From the IMG/VR virus record IMGVR_UViG_3300004463_000541, positions 1-29,119 of that record: a stretch of 29,119 nucleotides of DNA, one strand, 5' to 3'. Origin of the DNA: a virus. A program made the position numbers and the translations under genes. Below are positions 7,667 through 15,289 of the stretch, one piece after another. The notes beneath the pieces are model-generated. The model was not told where the DNA came from, did not search any database, and saw nothing but the letters and a program-made list of their open reading frames with translations. The first letter of the stretch is position 1. Each line of letters begins with the position of its first letter.

Positions 7667-7701
7667 TTAAGGGGGGGTTACTTTCTTTCTTACTTACGTT
7701 T

Positions 7702-7718
7702 AAGTTTAAGTGCTTAAG
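7702..7718 (+). repeat. 17-bp direct repeat, copy 2 (at tnpB-element left end)
   Basis: AAGTTTAAGTGCTTAAG, identical to 6380-6396. Upstream on this side the repeat is extended by GTTT, giving a tandem GTTTAAGTTTAAG that copy 1 lacks. This helps locate which bases belong to the element. Confidence 0.9.
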
Positions 7719-7784
7719 CTGAGAGAAAGCTAACAGAAAGCTGTAGCTTTTGGTGAATTGAGGAATTTCAATCACTTAGCGTTT

Positions 7785-7836
7785 CAAGTTTCGCAAATCT
7801 CCTGGAGAAAAACCTTGAGAAGATTTGCCAAACTTG
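7785..7836 (+). promoter_or_regulatory. Long stem-loop ahead of the K-like gene
   Basis: Arms CAAGTTTCGCAAATCT (7785-7800) and AGATTTGCCAAACTTG (7821-7836) pair at 15 of 16 positions (one C-C mismatch) around a 20-nt loop. The loop carries GGAG (7804-7807) and, 7 nt later, a TTG (7815-7817) that opens a small frame ending on the K start. It could be a translational control element or the remnant of another mobile element. No T-run follows, so it is not an obvious terminator. Confidence 0.6.
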
Positions 7837-7877
7837 GCCGCGTTTTCCGCCGCCTGCCACAGTTCAGGACCCCCTGA
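7815..7877 (+). CDS. Possible 20-codon basic leader peptide coupled to K
   Basis: Starts TTG with a well-spaced GGAG and ends at TGA 7875-7877, overlapping the K-like ATG (TGATG), a classic termination-reinitiation junction. The product is basic (RRFAKLGRVFRRLPQFR). The frame is open back to 7734, and a TTG at 7758 would give 39 codons, but the ribosome binding site there is poor. The start and binding site sit in the loop of the 7785-7836 hairpin. No homolog is recognised. The frame could be fortuitous, but the junction geometry supports a translated leader. Confidence 0.4.
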   Translation: MRRFAKLGRVFRRLPQFRTP

Positions 7878-8671
7878 TGCCCGAAATGTTCCCCGCCGCT
7901 TCCACTGCGGCCATGCGTCATGCAGAGTCAGAGTACCCGAACGAGTGTGTCGGCGTTATAACCTTAGATGGTGAGTATATACCGCTAAAAAATGTCTCAA
8001 CTACCCCCACAGAGACATTCTGTCTGTCCGAGGAGGACGACTTCCAGTATGCAACACTGGATGATGACGGCAACTGCAAGGTGTCCGCCATCATCCATTC
8101 AGAGTGCTACGGCAAGGGTGAGATTGAGGCCCCGTTGATCGGTCCGTCCAAGACAGACATGGAGCAGCAGATCGCGACCAAATGCACCTGGGGACTGATC
8201 GGCGTGATCAACCGCGTAGCCGAGGACCCGATCTACTGGGGTGACTTCGTCCTGGATACCCCCCTGCTTGGCCGCAAGTTCATCCCTCAGGTGACCGACT
8301 GCTGCAACGCCATCCTGAGCTTCTACTGGCAGATCTACGGCATCAAGCTGCCGGACTGCCCGCGCGACTGGAACTGGTGGCGCGACGGTGGGAACCTCTA
8401 CGAGGACAACTTCGAGAAGGCCGGATTCATCAAGATAGAGATGGACGAGGTGGCACCGGGAGACGTGGTTCTAGCTCAACTGCGCTCACCGGTTCCCAAC
8501 CATGCCGTGATCATCCTCGACGACGGCCTGATGTACCACCACCCGCAGCAGATGCTCAGCGTCCGTGAGCCGATCGGCCGCTGGCGCCCCTACGCCGTCC
8601 AGGCACTGCGGCACGGCAGCTTCGAGGGCCTGCCGCCGCTGCCGCCCATCGAACTGTCCAGCTATTTCTGA
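7877..8671 (+). CDS. Tail tip assembly protein, lambda gpK-like (JAMM + NlpC/P60)
   Basis: 264 residues. gpK-type proteins have an N-terminal JAMM/Mov34 metallopeptidase-like domain and a C-terminal NlpC/P60 cysteine peptidase domain, and are needed to finish the tail tip. The P60 catalytic set is intact: C142 in VTDCCNAI, H209 in PNHAVIILDDG, and a histidine at YHHP (221-222). The DWNWWRDGGNLYEDNF stretch is characteristic of gpK. In the JAMM half, E23 (NECVG), H74, S91 and D94 (PSKTDM) are present, but the second histidine of the HSH motif is Glu76 (HSEC), so metal binding is probably lost. Codons 20-50 are AT-richer than the rest. The start at 7877 gives the expected N-terminus, and the weak AGGA site is compensated by possible coupling to a leader. 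Confidence 0.9.
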   Translation: MPEMFPAASTAAMRHAESEYPNECVGVITLDGEYIPLKNVSTTPTETFCLSEEDDFQYATLDDDGNCKVSAIIHSECYGKGEIEAPLIGPSKTDMEQQIATKCTWGLIGVINRVAEDPIYWGDFVLDTPLLGRKFIPQVTDCCNAILSFYWQIYGIKLPDCPRDWNWWRDGGNLYEDNFEKAGFIKIEMDEVAPGDVVLAQLRSPVPNHAVIILDDGLMYHHPQQMLSVREPIGRWRPYAVQALRHGSFEGLPPLPPIELSSYF

Positions 8672-8680
8672 GGTGCAACT

Positions 8681-9301
8681 ATGCCGAGAAAAGTATTTTT
8701 ACATGGCAACCTTAGGGAAAATTTTGGTGGTCCCTTCGAATTCTACTGCCAGAGCACGGCAGAGGCGGTGCGCCTGCTCGTCGCCAACTTCCCGGACTTC
8801 CCGGCCTTCATCGCCAAGGGCAGCTACCGGGTGATCGTCGGCTCGCGCCGGAAGGGGCGGCACCTGGAAGAGAAGGAACTGCCCATGATCTTCCCGGAGA
8901 AGGACTCTATCCACATCATCCCGACCATTAGCGGCGCCAAGGGAGGCACTGGCAAGATCATCATCGGTGTGGCTATCCTGGCGGTGGCGGCCGTGGCAAC
9001 CGGCGGCTTCGCCCTGGGGGCCACCGGCACGGCCCTGGGCATGGGAGCCGCCGGGTGGGGCTCTGTTGCCATGATCGGTGCCTCCATGGCGTTGAGCGGC
9101 ATCGCCATGCTGCTGACGCCCACGCCCAAGTCGCCGGACATGAGCCAGAAGGAGAGGCCGGAGGATCGTCCCAGCTTTCTGCTGGGCGGTGCCGTCAACG
9201 TGGTTGAACAGGGCCACCCGGTCCCGATCTGCGGCGGCCGTAACATCCTCGGCGGTATTGTCATCAGCGCTGGCGTCACGGTCGAGAAAATACCGGTATG
9301 A
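8681..9301 (+). CDS. Tail assembly protein, lambda gpI-like
   Basis: 206 residues. gpI acts in tail-tip initiation with J and K. The N-terminal part has the family's beta-grasp-like start (VFLHGNLRENFGGPFEFYC) and NFPDFPAFIAKGSYRVIVG; the middle (about 92-146) is Gly/Ala-rich and hydrophobic (IIIGVAILAVAAVATGG), and the end is VPICGGRNILGGIVISAGV, all usual for gpI. The start follows K by 9 nt with a GAGG site, and the stop overlaps the J start (ATGA). The first 15 codons are AT-rich compared with the remainder. Confidence 0.88.
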   Translation: MPRKVFLHGNLRENFGGPFEFYCQSTAEAVRLLVANFPDFPAFIAKGSYRVIVGSRRKGRHLEEKELPMIFPEKDSIHIIPTISGAKGGTGKIIIGVAILAVAAVATGGFALGATGTALGMGAAGWGSVAMIGASMALSGIAMLLTPTPKSPDMSQKERPEDRPSFLLGGAVNVVEQGHPVPICGGRNILGGIVISAGVTVEKIPV

Positions 9302-12300
9302 GCATCACGGACGAACTCAAGCCTGGCACGCTCCATGTCTCCCGTGCCCATGGGGCCAAGGGTGGCGACACACCAAAGTCTCCACCGCCTCCGGTTGAAG
9401 ACCCAAACACCCTACAGAGTCGCGCCACCGGGCGTATTCTCTATTGCCTGGGAGAAGGGCCGTTTCAGGGGATCGTCGGTGGCTATGCCAACGGTGCCAA
9501 GAACATCTTCCTCAACGACACACCGCTGATGAATGCGGACGGCACGCTGAACTTCCAGGGTGTCACGTGGGACTATCGGGTGGGAACCCCGGACCAGTCC
9601 TGGATCGAGGGTTTCCCGGCGGTCGAGAATACACACTCCGGTGATGTTGGCCTGCCGGTCGAAATCAAGCGTTCCAGTCCGGCCATACGCTCGATCACCA
9701 ACGTCAATGCCAATGCTATCCGGGTCGTTATCTCAACCCCGGCCTTGGTTGACCAAAACGTCAAGACTGGTGACGCCAGGGGCACCCGCCTAGACTTCGT
9801 GATCCGCATTCGTAGGCAGGGCCGTTCCTTCTGGGAAGCGGAATACCCGATCGCCATCATCGGCAAGACGGTCAGTACCTACGAGGAACAGTACCGCCTC
9901 GGCCTTCCCGGAGAAGGTCCCTGGGATGTCATGGTTGAGCGCATGACGCCAGACAGCGACCGTTCCAGCCTGAACAACGGGATGTCATGGTCCTCCTATA
10001 CCGAGATCATCGACCGCAAGATGCGGTATCCAAACTCCGCCCTGCTGGCCCTGACCTTCGACGGCAAGCTGTTTGGCAGTTCGATGCCAACCGTCACCAG
10101 CCGCTGGGATACCTGGATCGTCAAGGTGCCATCCAACTACGATCCAATCAGCCGGACCTACAACGGGGTATGGAACGGAGCCTGGAAGAACGCCTTCACG
10201 TCCAATCCAGCATACCTGTTCCGAGCCCTGCTGACCCACCGCGCCGGATGCGACCTACCGGAAAGCGCCGTCGACAGCGGCGCCATCTACGCCTGCGGCC
10301 GGTACTGCGACGAGAAGGTTCCCAGCGGCTACAAGAACCCGGACGGCTCAGACATCCTGGAGCCGCGCTTCGAAGCGCACTTCAATCACAACACCCGCCA
10401 GGAAGCCTACGCGATTATTAACGCGTTGGCCTCGTCATTCAGAGCCATGGCCTATTGGGCCGCCGGTGCCGTCACCGTCGTGGCCGACGCTCCCAGAGAT
10501 CCCCTGTTCGCCGTCACCGCCAGCCAGACAATCGGCGGCTTCGAGTTCTCCGGTCCGGCGGTCCGCGCCATCAAGACCGTGGCCCTGGTCAGCTATCTCG
10601 ACCCAGACGATCTTGACCGGCCCAACATGGAGATCTACGAAGACTTCGACCTCATCAAGAAATATGGCTGGCAACCAGAAAGTATTACCGCTTTCGCGTG
10701 TAAGTCGAAGGGTCAGGCAAAGAGGCTTGGTAAGTGGTACATAGAGACCGGCAAGCTGGGGGACACCCTTACCTATAAGGCGAGCATAGACCACCTGCAC
10801 GCCCAGCCCGGCGACGTCATTGTCATGACGGAAAAGAGCATTGTTGGGGCAGACCTGGGAGGGCGTATCGTCAGCGCCTCTACCTCTGGCGCCGTGCTCG
10901 ACCGTGATATCACCATCCAGGGCGGCAAGGGCTATACGCTGCACGTCACGCTGCCAGACGGCACCGTGGCCCAGGCCAAGGTCACCACCTCTCCCGGCAC
11001 CACCCGCAGCGTTTCCTTCGACAAGGCCCTGGCGCTGTCCCCTATGCCGGAAGCTTCCTGGGTCCTGGAGGTTAGCGACCTCAGGCCGCGCCAGTTCCGC
11101 GTCATGGGCGTTTCCGACGATGGCGACCTGGAATACACCATCGCCGCCGTACCCTACGATCCGACAATCTACGCCAGGGTCGAGCGTGGCATCAACATCA
11201 AGCTGCCGCCGGTCTCCAAGCTTCCCAACCCCGGCATCGTCCAGCCGCCTGCCAACGTCCGGGTCGATCGGCAATACGTCAACACCTCCGGCGGCTTTAC
11301 TACCGCCCTGCAACTGTCCTGGGACCCCAGCCCGGACGCCTACGTCAAGAGCTACACGATCCGCTACAGGCGCAACAACGGCAATTTCCAATCCATTGCC
11401 GATGTCAGCGGTTCTACGCACACGATCTACGGTGAAACCTCCGGGACCTTCACCTTCCACGTCCAGGCCGTCAATCTGGCCCAGGTTGAGAGCCGTCCGG
11501 CCATCCTAGATATCTTCATCCCGGACAACTCCCCGATCACCCTGATCCGGCCGACCGGCCTGGAAATTGAAAACCAAGGTAACGATCACGACTTCAAGGG
11601 CCGTGACCCGGTCTTTGTCTGGCGCGGCACTGGCCTGAGCGGGGCCTACGATATCGGCGCGGAACCGGCGGTCGGCGCCGGTTTCCTGGACAGTGTGTTC
11701 CGGGACTACGAAATCCGTGTCTACAATACCAAGAACGTCCTGGTCTTCGTCGACCACACGCCGATCAACCGCTACATGTTCTCGTTCGACGTCAACAGCC
11801 AGGCTCCCGGCGGTCCCCACCGTGCCTTCAAGTTCGAAGTGGTGATGCGCGACCGCTGGGGCAATTACAGCCTGCCCGCTGCGATCGAGGTACAGAACCC
11901 GGCCCCCGCTGCCGTTACCGGCCTGGAGGTGATGGGCGGTTTCGGCTCGATCATGATCAAGTTCGATGAACCGAAGGACTTGGACTGGGAAGGCACCCTG
12001 GTCTACATGAGCGACAAATCCGGCGTCAAGGCAGGGCCGGAAACCGTCGTCTATGACGGTCCAAACCGCTTCATCGTGATCCAGACACCGGTCGAGGTGG
12101 ACCGCTTTGTACAGGTCGCCGCCTATGACAGCTTTGGTAAGACCAACCTCAATCTTTCCGCAGAGATCAAGGTCAGGTCTGTCGGTGTTGCCCCAGCCGA
12201 CTTCCTGCCGCCCGCTGTTCCGACCGGCCTGTCCCTGACGGATAGCGTCAAGACCGCAGAGGACGGCACCAAATTCTACGAACTGGAAGCGACCTGGACT

Positions 12301-14277
12301 GCTAACACGGAAGGGGACCTGACGGGATACGCGGTCGAGATCGCAGAGGAAGGTGGAAACTTCCTGTACTACCAGACCAACAAGACGCGCTACACCTGGA
12401 TCGTTCAGGCCGGAACTACCTACCGGGTGCGCTTGGCTTCCCACGACAAGGAGTCCAACGCTTCTAGCTATAGTGCTGAGGTCAGCCACCTCGTCGCGGC
12501 AGACGACACACCGCCATCTGCCCCAACCGATCTGATCATTACGCCAACCTTCAAGTCGATCTGGCTCAAGTGGTCTCAGCATCCAGATCCAGATTTCAGT
12601 CACATGGAAATCCATGAGGCTCCGGCCAACGACCGCTCTCAGGCTGTCTATATCGGCAATGCGACCGGCACCACCTTCATTCGGGAAGGACTAGCAGGCG
12701 GCCAGCAGGTCTACTACTGGATCAGGGCGGTGGACCGGTCGAGGAACATGAGCGCCTTCTTCCCGGCTTCGCTGAGTGGTGGCATCGGCGGAAAGACGAA
12801 AAAGGTCGAGGAGGCGGACTACCAGGAACTCAGCATTACCAACGCCATTATCGCCAATGGCGCCATCGACGATGCCAAGATCCTAAGCCTTGACGCCAAA
12901 AAGATCGTAGCCGGCAGCATCTTGTCCGGAGAGGTCATTATCGGTGGCACTGGCCAGACCCTGTCTGCGGCTACCCAGGCGACCGGCGATCCTGCGGCAA
13001 TGATCAACAAAGGCACCACCCAGATCCTGCCGGGAAAAATCATCCTGTCCGGCGGCACAACCCTCCAGAGCATGCTGTACGGGCCGGACCAGACCAAGAT
13101 CGATGGCGGCAACATCGCGGCCTCAACCATCAGCGCCAATAAGGTCGTAATTGGTCTCCGCGGTGTTGAGCTGGTTGGCATTGAGTTCACCGCGATCAAG
13201 GAAGAGGCACGCGTCATCTGGACCGCTGGAACCATCAAGTATCCAGGTTCTATCGCCGGACAGCATGCAACGGAGAGCATTTCTGCGGGTAGTTGGACTT
13301 GGCAGGGTGGTACCGACTATCTGTTCTGGAAGGTTGGATCGGGCATCATCAGCGGAACAACCGACGCCAATATGACGGCCTCGGACAACTCAGTCGTCCT
13401 GGGAACCTATCTTGGCGGTGCCTTGCTCAAGATGACATACGCCAGAACCGTGATCGATGGATCGACCATCAGGACGGGGACAATCGCGGCGGACCGCATC
13501 CAGGCAAACTCGATCACCGCGACCCAGCTCAGCGCCACCAACCTGATCACGCAGAAGGCCCAGATCTCCCAAGGCGTCATCAACGATGCTCATATTGCTA
13601 ACGGCACTATTCTTAACGCCTTCATCACCAACCTGTCGGCAGACCGCATTTCCAGCGGCATGATCAATTCAAAATACATCGATGTTGGTGACAGGGCCGA
13701 TGGCGGCGGGTTCATTACGATTGAGTCCAGGGATGGATACCGGCATCTCGCCTTCTATGACGGTCAGAAGCCTGCTGGTGTCAGAAGAGTTCTGATCGGC
13801 AGACCGAACAAAACTGCGGCCAAGGAACTCGACGGGCTCTATGTCTATGACATGAATGGCAAGGCCATCCTGACTGCCAACGGACTCGGTGTCGAGGTTG
13901 CCGGATCGGCGAACATCGGAAACAGTTCGATAACCCAGGTCGCCAGTTCCAACAGCGGTGGACTATTGAACTGGACGCCGCAAGGGACCGGTATCGCCGG
14001 TCAAAACACCTTGACCGCCATCCACGCGATAGCTCGCGTCATTCTCGGTGGCTATACCACGACGCCGGGTCTTACACAGAGCACAGATACGATCCAACTG
14101 TCGCTAGATGGCAATAATGTGATATCAAATACCTATACCGGCACGGGTCCTTATGCCATTCCGATGAACTTCGTGATCGCCTGGGCAGGAGGAAGCTCCC
14201 ATACAATCAAGGTCGTAAGCACCACATCAGGCAATATCTTATCCAGTACGATCCTGGCTGTGGAATATCGCAAGTGA
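9298..14277 (+). CDS. Central tail tip / host specificity protein, lambda gpJ-like
   Basis: 1659 residues. gpJ-type proteins form the trimeric tip and carry receptor-binding regions at the C-terminus. The N-terminal tip domain (1-about 640) includes GEGPFQGIVGG, FLNDTPL, the ALASSFRAMAYW stretch and the conserved block FACKSKGQAKRLGKWY (about 465-480). Then come fibronectin-type-III-like modules at about 645-735, 872-960, 970-1070 and 1072-1160 (the last begins PPSAPTDLIITPTFKSIWLK), with one less clear module near 750-865. The C-terminal third has collagen-free repeats of the type ADRIQANSITATQLSATNL, common in J proteins, and a Gly/Ser/Thr-rich end that would bind the receptor. It overlaps the gene before (ATGA) and after (GTGA). 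Confidence 0.93.
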   Translation: MSITDELKPGTLHVSRAHGAKGGDTPKSPPPPVEDPNTLQSRATGRILYCLGEGPFQGIVGGYANGAKNIFLNDTPLMNADGTLNFQGVTWDYRVGTPDQSWIEGFPAVENTHSGDVGLPVEIKRSSPAIRSITNVNANAIRVVISTPALVDQNVKTGDARGTRLDFVIRIRRQGRSFWEAEYPIAIIGKTVSTYEEQYRLGLPGEGPWDVMVERMTPDSDRSSLNNGMSWSSYTEIIDRKMRYPNSALLALTFDGKLFGSSMPTVTSRWDTWIVKVPSNYDPISRTYNGVWNGAWKNAFTSNPAYLFRALLTHRAGCDLPESAVDSGAIYACGRYCDEKVPSGYKNPDGSDILEPRFEAHFNHNTRQEAYAIINALASSFRAMAYWAAGAVTVVADAPRDPLFAVTASQTIGGFEFSGPAVRAIKTVALVSYLDPDDLDRPNMEIYEDFDLIKKYGWQPESITAFACKSKGQAKRLGKWYIETGKLGDTLTYKASIDHLHAQPGDVIVMTEKSIVGADLGGRIVSASTSGAVLDRDITIQGGKGYTLHVTLPDGTVAQAKVTTSPGTTRSVSFDKALALSPMPEASWVLEVSDLRPRQFRVMGVSDDGDLEYTIAAVPYDPTIYARVERGINIKLPPVSKLPNPGIVQPPANVRVDRQYVNTSGGFTTALQLSWDPSPDAYVKSYTIRYRRNNGNFQSIADVSGSTHTIYGETSGTFTFHVQAVNLAQVESRPAILDIFIPDNSPITLIRPTGLEIENQGNDHDFKGRDPVFVWRGTGLSGAYDIGAEPAVGAGFLDSVFRDYEIRVYNTKNVLVFVDHTPINRYMFSFDVNSQAPGGPHRAFKFEVVMRDRWGNYSLPAAIEVQNPAPAAVTGLEVMGGFGSIMIKFDEPKDLDWEGTLVYMSDKSGVKAGPETVVYDGPNRFIVIQTPVEVDRFVQVAAYDSFGKTNLNLSAEIKVRSVGVAPADFLPPAVPTGLSLTDSVKTAEDGTKFYELEATWTANTEGDLTGYAVEIAEEGGNFLYYQTNKTRYTWIVQAGTTYRVRLASHDKESNASSYSAEVSHLVAADDTPPSAPTDLIITPTFKSIWLKWSQHPDPDFSHMEIHEAPANDRSQAVYIGNATGTTFIREGLAGGQQVYYWIRAVDRSRNMSAFFPASLSGGIGGKTKKVEEADYQELSITNAIIANGAIDDAKILSLDAKKIVAGSILSGEVIIGGTGQTLSAATQATGDPAAMINKGTTQILPGKIILSGGTTLQSMLYGPDQTKIDGGNIAASTISANKVVIGLRGVELVGIEFTAIKEEARVIWTAGTIKYPGSIAGQHATESISAGSWTWQGGTDYLFWKVGSGIISGTTDANMTASDNSVVLGTYLGGALLKMTYARTVIDGSTIRTGTIAADRIQANSITATQLSATNLITQKAQISQGVINDAHIANGTILNAFITNLSADRISSGMINSKYIDVGDRADGGGFITIESRDGYRHLAFYDGQKPAGVRRVLIGRPNKTAAKELDGLYVYDMNGKAILTANGLGVEVAGSANIGNSSITQVASSNSGGLLNWTPQGTGIAGQNTLTAIHAIARVILGGYTTTPGLTQSTDTIQLSLDGNNVISNTYTGTGPYAIPMNFVIAWAGGSSHTIKVVSTTSGNILSSTILAVEYRK

Positions 14278-14795
14278 CAGATATTTCGTTCAATCTCACG
14301 ATTTACTTGAAATCCACCGGGGAGATCAAGTACGGGACCTATCATGCCTGCGAAGCCATTCACAAGGATGTCATCATTGCGAATACCCTGGCATCCTTCG
14401 GCAGCGATTATGGTGTCCTCGACGTTGCCTCAGATCCGCAAATCCACTATGTCTCAATACAGGACGGCATACCTCAGATCCAGGAAAGGCCGCCTGTCCC
14501 GTATAAGATAGACAGATCAACCGTCGCCGCCAACGGCGTCGATTTTGTCACGATCAGCGGCCTCCACGATCCCTGCACAATCGTAATAGACGATCCTGAC
14601 CCCCTAGTTGAGACCGTCACGGAAACCGTCACCGGCGGCGGATTTGAGTTTTCCGCCGACACGATCGGCGTCTATACAATCCAGATCAGCAAGTTTCCGT
14701 TTCTGCCGCTTACCTTCCAGATCACCGCGATCTCCCCGGTCGGCGCGGCAAACAGCGATTTTTCAACAGACTTCTCCTATGAGTTCGGCCATTGA
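14274..14795 (+). CDS. Unknown structural protein following J
   Basis: 173 residues, GTG start overlapping the J stop. No family recognised. The sequence is beta-rich: an N-terminal module (ISFNLTIYLKSTGEIKYGTY) and, from about residue 80, an Ig-like module (VDFVTISGLHDPCTIVIDD, then GVYTIQISKFPFLPLTFQIT). No signal peptide or TM segment is present. Its place between J and the fibre genes and its 4-nt overlaps on both sides suggest a small tail-tip or fibre-attachment component made in fixed ratio with J. Confidence 0.7.
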   Translation: MTDISFNLTIYLKSTGEIKYGTYHACEAIHKDVIIANTLASFGSDYGVLDVASDPQIHYVSIQDGIPQIQERPPVPYKIDRSTVAANGVDFVTISGLHDPCTIVIDDPDPLVETVTETVTGGGFEFSADTIGVYTIQISKFPFLPLTFQITAISPVGAANSDFSTDFSYEFGH

Positions 14796-15238
14796 TCCGG
14801 ATAACCGCAAGCAAGAACACGGCCCTCTTGAGATATCGGGGGCAGGTCGAGATCGACCAAAAGGCCAATGAGGTTCGCGCCCGCTTTGCCACCCTGGAGA
14901 AGTACCAGATCTATGCGGACAAACGCGAGGAAGCCCAACGCTTCCTGGCCGAAATAGATGCCGGGGGAGAGCCGGACGCCTCCGGATATCCCTACCTGGC
15001 GGCAGAGACCGGCCTGTCCGCCGCCACTATGGTAGACCTCGCCTCGATGTGGGTTGCCATGGACGCAGCCTGGAAGGGCGTCTCCGCCCTGATCGAGGAA
15101 ATCACCATGGGGGCCAAGATCAGGATTGGAGAGGCATTGCACCAGCAGGCAATTTCCGAAATCGTGTCAGAGACCCAGGTAATCCTCGACGTTCTGGGTG
15201 ACAAGCCGCCCACCGTTCCCAAGGCCAGACAGGTCTGA
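14792..15238 (+). CDS. Small helical tail-fibre-associated protein, unknown role
   Basis: 148 residues, TTG start overlapping the previous stop (TTGA). Largely alpha-helical. The segment AQRFLAEIDAGGEPDASGYPYLAAETG followed by an Asp-Leu-Ala...W helix and IEEITMGAKIRIGEA resembles a recurrent small-protein type found beside tail fibre genes in many proteobacterial prophages, where fibre-assembly roles are proposed. I infer a fibre assembly or scaffold role from that pattern and from position; no catalytic motif is visible. Confidence 0.65.
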   Translation: MIRITASKNTALLRYRGQVEIDQKANEVRARFATLEKYQIYADKREEAQRFLAEIDAGGEPDASGYPYLAAETGLSAATMVDLASMWVAMDAAWKGVSALIEEITMGAKIRIGEALHQQAISEIVSETQVILDVLGDKPPTVPKARQV

Positions 15239-15246
15239 GCCAACAG

Positions 15247-15261
15247 CCGCGCCTCGCGCGG
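15247..15261 (+). other. Short GC-rich hairpin in an intergenic gap
   Basis: CCGCGC-CTC-GCGCGG is a perfect 6-bp stem with a 3-nt loop, followed by ATTTCCC. It lies in the 51-nt gap before the fibre gene and could attenuate transcription or stabilise the mRNA end. The T-tract is too weak to call a terminator. Confidence 0.4.
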
Positions 15262-15289
15262 ATTTCCCTACTTCTGGAGCCTTGAGGCT

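Larger units (their letters stand above)
6397..7701 (-). mobile_element. IS200/IS605-type (IS1341-like) element carrying only tnpB
   Basis: The element is read on the minus strand. Its right end lies at the low coordinate: a hairpin (6406-6425) that overlaps the tnpB stop and then GTTCAC, a common right-end form of tnpB-only elements. The left end lies at the high coordinate, with a hairpin TCCCCC-TGGA-GGGGGA (7651-7666). There is no tnpA, so mobility would need a transposase in trans. The inner boundaries are placed between the 17-bp repeats; the left boundary is uncertain by several bases. The insertion separates tail genes L and K without breaking either. IS200/IS605 elements normally make no target duplication, so the flanking repeat is unexpected. 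Confidence 0.8.

Noticed and set aside
6863-7717. 284-codon plus-strand frame across the TnpB element
   Set aside because: It is antisense to an intact TnpB with all catalytic and zinc residues; the translation has no recognisable domain and composition expected of a shadow.
6397-7718. IStron (TnpB element combined with a group I intron)
   Set aside because: Only about 110 bases lie between the left end and tnpB, too few for a group I ribozyme, and the element sits between genes rather than inside one.
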